From the NCBI GenBank assembly GCA_946541285.1, contig CAMNJG010000044.1:1-9292 (forward strand): 9,292 nt of DNA, given 5' to 3'. This DNA is from an uncultured Clostridia bacterium. GTDB lineage: Bacteria > Bacillota > Clostridia > Peptostreptococcales > Anaerovoracaceae. A program made the translations under genes and the position numbers. Under the pieces are notes generated by a model that was not told where the DNA came from, did not search any database, and saw only the letters and a program-made list of their open reading frames with translations. Shown here piece by piece: positions 7,416-9,292 of the stretch (within the stretch, counting starts at the first letter, position 1; the number at the start of each line of letters is the position of its first letter).

Positions 7416-8432
7416 TCAAAAAATTTCCGATATCATAAAGTTTCTCAGTTTTTCGACTTTTTTCATTGTATTCTCAAACTGTCCCGGTGTCAATGACTGC
7501 GCTCCGTCGCAGAGTGCCTTCTGCGGATTATTGTGTACTTCAATGATGAGGCCGTCCGCTCCCGCGGCCACTGCGGCCAGCGCCATGGATTCCACATATC
7601 TTCTGACACCGGTGGCATGGCTCGGATCCACGATGACCGGCAGGTGCGTTTTTTCTTTCAGTACGGTAATCGCAGACAGATCCAGGGTATTCCGGGTTGC
7701 TGTCTCAAAAGTCCGGATGCCCCTCTCACAGAGGATAATGTTCTGATTTCCTTCGGACATGATATATTCCGCACTCATCAGCCACTCTTCGATCGTGTTG
7801 GCCAGGCCTCTCTTCAGCAGGATCGGCTTGTCCTGTTTTCCGAGTTCCTTCAGCAGCTCAAAGTTCTGCATGTTTCTCGCGCCCACCTGGATCACATCGA
7901 CATCTTTAAAGAGCGGAAGATGCGCCGCGCTCATGATTTCCGTCACGACCGGCATCCCGGTCGCCTGTTTCGCTTCCAGGAGAAGCTCCAGCCCTTCAGC
8001 CCGGAGACCCTGGAACGCGTATGGGGAGGTCCTCGGCTTGAACGCACCGCCCCGGAGCAGTCTGGCACCAGCCGCCTGAACGTCTCTGGCTACTTCTGTA
8101 ATCTGCTCTTCCGTCTCGACGGAGCACGGTCCGGCAATGACCTGGAAATGACCGCCGCCGATTTCGATGCCTTCCGCGATTTTTACAGTCGTCGGCTCCG
8201 GATGGAACTTCCGGTTCGCGGCTTTAAACGGTTCCTGGATCCGCTTGACGTCATTGACGCAGGGATACGTCAGAAGGGTGTCCAGATCGATCTTGGATGT
8301 ATCCCCGATCAGGCCCCAGATGACCGTATGCTCACCGACCGTCGGCTTGATCTGTACATTGTACGCGGAAAGAAACTGTTCCAGTTCCTGTACTTCGATT
8401 TCCGGTGCTGTTTCATTTAAAATAATGACCAT
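7416..8432 (-). CDS. aroF: 3-deoxy-7-phosphoheptulonate (DAHP) synthase, class I-beta with N-terminal regulatory domain
   Basis: It condenses PEP and erythrose-4-phosphate to DAHP, the entry reaction of the shikimate pathway. The 338-residue protein resembles the Thermotoga maritima enzyme in both length and sequence. A ferredoxin-like/ACT-like N-terminal domain (about 1-70), linked in that enzyme to feedback inhibition by Tyr and Phe, precedes the TIM barrel. Visible motifs are IAGPCSVE (99-106), LRGGAFKPRTSPYAFQG (126-142), IQVGARNMQN (181-190), LLKRG (205-209), LCERGIRTF (234-242) and VDPSHATG (268-275). The metal ligands are C103, H272, E298 and D309. The ATG at 8432 has a near-perfect AAGGAGG at 8444-8438; the open frame upstream to 8594 is leader RNA and is not the start. 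It is the first enzyme gene of the operon and lies directly behind an attenuator. Confidence 0.97.
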   Translation of the reverse strand: MVIILNETAPEIEVQELEQFLSAYNVQIKPTVGEHTVIWGLIGDTSKIDLDTLLTYPCVNDVKRIQEPFKAANRKFHPEPTTVKIAEGIEIGGGHFQVIAGPCSVETEEQITEVARDVQAAGARLLRGGAFKPRTSPYAFQGLRAEGLELLLEAKQATGMPVVTEIMSAAHLPLFKDVDVIQVGARNMQNFELLKELGKQDKPILLKRGLANTIEEWLMSAEYIMSEGNQNIILCERGIRTFETATRNTLDLSAITVLKEKTHLPVIVDPSHATGVRRYVESMALAAVAAGADGLIIEVHNNPQKALCDGAQSLTPGQFENTMKKVEKLRNFMISEIF

Positions 8433-8437
8433 GGGTT

Positions 8438-8444
8438 CCTCCTT
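8438..8444 (-). promoter_or_regulatory. aroF ribosome binding site
   Basis: AAGGAGG on the minus strand, 5 nt before the ATG at 8432. This site decides the aroF start. It lies 10 nt beyond the U-tract of the attenuator terminator, so any transcript that reads through the terminator immediately exposes it. Confidence 0.85.
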
Positions 8445-8454
8445 GAAAGAATTC

Positions 8455-8487
8455 AAAAAGGCCATCCGGTACACCCGGATGGCCCTC
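8455..8487 (-). terminator. Intrinsic terminator in the aro leader (attenuator)
   Basis: GGCCATCCGG (8484-8475) and CCGGATGGCC (8469-8460) form a perfect 10-bp stem around the loop GTGTA, extendable by G-U and A-U pairs. TTTTT (8459-8455) follows on the minus strand. It lies between the promoter and the first enzyme gene, not at the end of an operon. This is where a transcription attenuator acts: if the hairpin forms, the aro-ecf mRNA ends before aroF. Confidence 0.9.
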
Positions 8488-8510
8488 AATCCTCTGATGA
8501 TGCTCTGCTC

Positions 8511-8540
8511 TGGTCTGACACTGTCGGTCTCTGTCAGCCA
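8511..8540 (-). promoter_or_regulatory. Leader hairpin covering the leader-peptide stop codon
   Basis: TGG-CTGACA (8540-8532) pairs with TGTCAG-A-CCA (8520-8511), 9 bp with one bulged A, around an 11-nt loop. The TGA stop of the leader peptide (8536-8534) lies in its 5' arm. A ribosome reaching the stop would open it. Its role is inferred; it may space the terminator or help release or pause the ribosome. Confidence 0.45.
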
Positions 8541-8680
8541 CGGTTCTCGGATTCGGATGCGCTCCGGACGGTCATGAGTTTTACGGTACGCCAAAAATAG
8601 CCTGTAAAAGATGTAAACAGACCATAAAAGTTGCCAGTATATGCGTATGCGTAACCGTTTCTCATCACTGTCATTGCCAT
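8534..8680 (-). CDS. Aromatic-rich leader peptide of the aro operon attenuator
   Basis: This is a 48-codon reading frame from ATG 8680 to TGA 8534, with GGAGG at 8691-8687 spaced 6 nt from the ATG. It begins MAMTVMRNG. Codons 10-30 then contain ten aromatic residues: Tyr at 10, 12, 14, 19 and 28; Phe at 18, 22, 25 and 29; Trp at 30. Phe is always UUU; Tyr is UAC or UAU. After Trp30 the remaining 18 residues have none. In known leader-peptide attenuators (trpL, pheL of enterobacteria) a ribosome stalling at such codons for lack of charged tRNA changes downstream folding and prevents termination. Here all three aromatic amino acids are represented, matching a common pathway to chorismate. A strong terminator lies 49 nt beyond the stop. 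The peptide itself probably has no function; I know of no named homologue. It is too short for standard gene finders and is probably unannotated. Confidence 0.85.
   Translation of the reverse strand: MAMTVMRNGYAYAYTGNFYGLFTSFTGYFWRTVKLMTVRSASESENRG
8563..8570 (-). promoter_or_regulatory. Candidate antiterminator strand in the aro leader
   Basis: CGTCCGGA (8570-8563) can pair with TCCGGGTG (8479-8472), which covers half of the terminator's 5' arm and part of its loop: 8 pairs, two of them G-U. A second candidate, CCGTGGC (8543-8537), can pair with GCCA..CGG in the same arm around a 2-nt bulge. Both segments lie past the aromatic codons, would be free when a ribosome stalls there, and would be covered when it reaches the stop. 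Drawn by eye; folding energies were not calculated. Confidence 0.45.
8583..8658 (-). promoter_or_regulatory. Long-range leader stem enclosing the aromatic codons
   Basis: ACGGTTACGC (8658-8649) and GCGTACCGT (8591-8583) pair over 9 bp with one bulged T. The two arms sit at codons 8-11 and 30-33, so they bracket exactly the aromatic stretch. Translation into the stretch must open this stem. Its right arm shares GTACCG with the terminator's loop and 3' arm (8472-8467), suggesting a further competing pairing. The role is inferred. Confidence 0.45.
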
Positions 8681-8705
8681 GGGATGCCTCCGACGGAGCT
8701 GTCCC
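8681..8705 (-). promoter_or_regulatory. Small hairpin over the leader-peptide ribosome binding site
   Basis: CTCC (8698-8695) pairs with GGAG (8691-8688) around a GTC loop, and GGGA (8705-8702) with TCCC (8684-8681) outside 3-nt internal loops. The Shine-Dalgarno GGAGG is thus partly paired immediately before the ATG. It could modulate how efficiently the sensor peptide is translated. Weakly supported because the helices are short. Confidence 0.35.
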
Positions 8706-8793
8706 GGATGCTTTTCCGGCGCAGTTCCTGATACCGTCCTTCGATTTTACCGAAGATCCGTATTAAAGCAGAAAAGTAATTGTTATTGCTGAT

Positions 8794-8822
8794 AATATAC
8801 ATCCGCTTTATCGGGATGTCAA
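8794..8822 (-). promoter_or_regulatory. Sigma-A-type promoter of the aro-ecf operon
   Basis: On the minus strand a perfect -35 TTGACA (8822-8817) is followed by 17 bp and the -10 TATATT (8799-8794). An A-run (CAAAAAAACG) directly upstream could act as an UP element. Transcription is expected to begin near 8787, giving a leader of roughly 355 nt before aroF. It begins 18 bp beyond the stop of a decayed gene and is the best promoter in the window. Confidence 0.85.
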
Positions 8823-8840
8823 CGTTTTTTTGCATCGTTC

Positions 8841-9125
8841 CTACGTCAGCATCAGATCACGATTTCCCAGCAGGAAATCAATAATATTCAGATGAACAAT
8901 GCCATCATGACTGAGATCGATCTTATCTAATGACATCACATACTTTGGCGACGCATCCGTTATTTTTTCGTACGCGCCAAACTCTCTGTGGATCGTCTCT
9001 TCATTGACCATCATATAGGATACCTGGATGAAACACTTTTTTCCATTTTTAATCGCGACAAAGTCAATTTCCCCTTTATAGGTTTTACCGGCAAACACCG
9101 TATATCCCCTGAAAATCAGTTCATT
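8841..9125 (-). pseudogene. C-terminal remnant of a DUF4143-type ATP-binding protein
   Basis: An open frame runs from just after a TGA at 9128-9126 to the TAG at 8841, about 94 codons. It reads NELIFRGYTVFAGK, then GEIDFVAIKNGKKCFIQVSYMM, the REFGAYEKI segment, PKYVMSLD, and a final INIIDFLL-type end. From memory this matches the last part of AAA/DUF4143 ATPases, whose C-terminal nuclease-like fold has an E-I-D-F-V...I-Q-V core. Whole proteins are about 400 residues with an N-terminal Walker A domain, and none of that is present. A GTG at 9098 could start an 85-residue product, but it falls inside the conserved domain and has no convincing ribosome binding site. The homology begins beside a strong hairpin at 9138-9185, so the upstream part was deleted or replaced. 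Most likely a dead fragment. Confidence 0.75.
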
Positions 9126-9137
9126 TCACATTTTAGC

Positions 9138-9185
9138 AAAAAAGGCGATTTTGTGAAAGGATGCTTTCACAAAATCGCCTTTTAT
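9138..9185. terminator. Perfect 20-bp hairpin, bidirectional terminator
   Basis: AAAAGGCGATTTTGTGAAAG (9140-9159) and its exact complement (9164-9183) flank a GATG loop. On the minus strand TTTTTT (9143-9138) completes the stem's U side; on the plus strand TTTTATTCATTTTTTT follows. Both directions have terminator form. It would insulate the aro promoter from minus-strand transcription coming from the right. It sits at the broken end of the DUF4143 remnant. Between it and the edge repeat (9186-9244) I see nothing coding. Confidence 0.8.
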
Positions 9186-9244
9186 TCATTTTTTTGGTTC
9201 TTCCGCATTGATTAGTGATGGATCGCGAGTCGTACATTCTGTCC

Positions 9245-9292
9245 TGTCATCCTGAGCGCAGCGAAGGATCTTATAAAGATTCTTCGTCGCTT
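9245..9292. repeat. MITE-like interspersed repeat, TGTCATCCTGA family, copy 2 (cut by window end)
   Basis: It begins TGTCATCCTGAGCGCAGCGA and continues through GAAGGATCTT. The internal arms GCGAAGGATCTT (9261-9272) and AAGATTCTTCGTCGC (9276-9290) fold back on each other with a G-U pair and a bulge. The matching terminal inverted repeat is presumably just past the window edge. It shares TGTCATCCTGA and GAAGGATCTT with the minus-strand reading of copy 1 (1070-1002). No transposase is encoded in the window. Confidence 0.65.

Noticed and set aside
6361..7746. 461-codon open frame on the plus strand
   Set aside because: It is antisense to aroB and aroF, has no recognisable family motifs and no credible ribosome binding site. 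It arises from codon bias of the real genes.
8433..8594. In-frame N-terminal extension of DAHP synthase from a TTG at 8594
   Set aside because: It lies in the leader, runs through the terminator, and lacks a suitable start context. The ATG at 8432 has a perfect ribosome binding site and gives the 338-residue family length.
8433..8790. T-box riboswitch controlling aroF
   Set aside because: A T-box would carry an antiterminator bulge close to GGGTGGNACCGCG. The closest stretch, GAGAACCGTGG at 8548-8538, does not fit and falls inside the leader reading frame.
1..9292. CRISPR array, tRNA or rRNA genes, transposase or toxin-antitoxin genes
   Set aside because: I found no regularly spaced direct repeats, no cloverleaf-like sequence, and no reading frames with those families' motifs.

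Overview
The window looks like a chromosomal segment of a moderately GC-rich member of the Bacillota, most likely a Clostridia (Lachnospiraceae/Oscillospiraceae-like) gut bacterium. The reasons are the Thermotoga/Bacillus-type DAHP synthase, the group II ECF transporter core in the order A1-A2-T, strong AGGAGG-type ribosome binding sites, a DUF4143-type ATPase remnant, and dispersed TGTCATCCTGAG repeats. The assignment is inferred from gene content only. Every gene I can support lies on the minus strand, so transcription runs from high to low coordinates.

Right end (about 8823-9292): a partial MITE-like repeat at the window edge, a perfect 20-bp hairpin with U-tracts on both strands, and the decayed C-terminal end of a DUF4143-type ATP-binding protein. 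Just beyond the remnant's stop lies a consensus sigma-A promoter (TTGACA, 17 bp, TATATT).

Leader (about 8433-8790): the promoter drives a leader of about 350 nt before the first enzyme gene. It encodes a 48-codon peptide at 8534-8680 with its own GGAGG site. Ten of its 21 central codons specify Tyr, Phe or Trp. A strong intrinsic terminator follows (8455-8487), just ahead of the DAHP synthase ribosome binding site. Alternative pairings that could compete with the terminator are visible. This is the architecture of a translation-coupled transcription attenuator sensing all three aromatic amino acids, and it is the main discovery of the window.

Operon (8432 down to 1120): aroF (DAHP synthase), aroB, aroA, aroC and aroQ (chorismate mutase) are followed without a gap by ecfA1, ecfA2 and ecfT. 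Stops and starts overlap or nearly touch, so one translationally coupled mRNA is expected. The enzymes cover the entry into the shikimate pathway, the second step, the last two steps to chorismate, and its conversion to prephenate. aroD, aroE and a shikimate kinase are not in the window. The ECF genes encode the shared energising core of a vitamin or cofactor transporter without a substrate-binding S component, so attenuation may also reach transport capacity.

Left end (1-1119): a complete MITE-like repeat followed by six U residues probably ends the aro-ecf transcript. trmB (tRNA m7G46 methyltransferase, with an unusual internal insertion) follows, then a GC-rich terminator hairpin and a further palindrome at the window edge.
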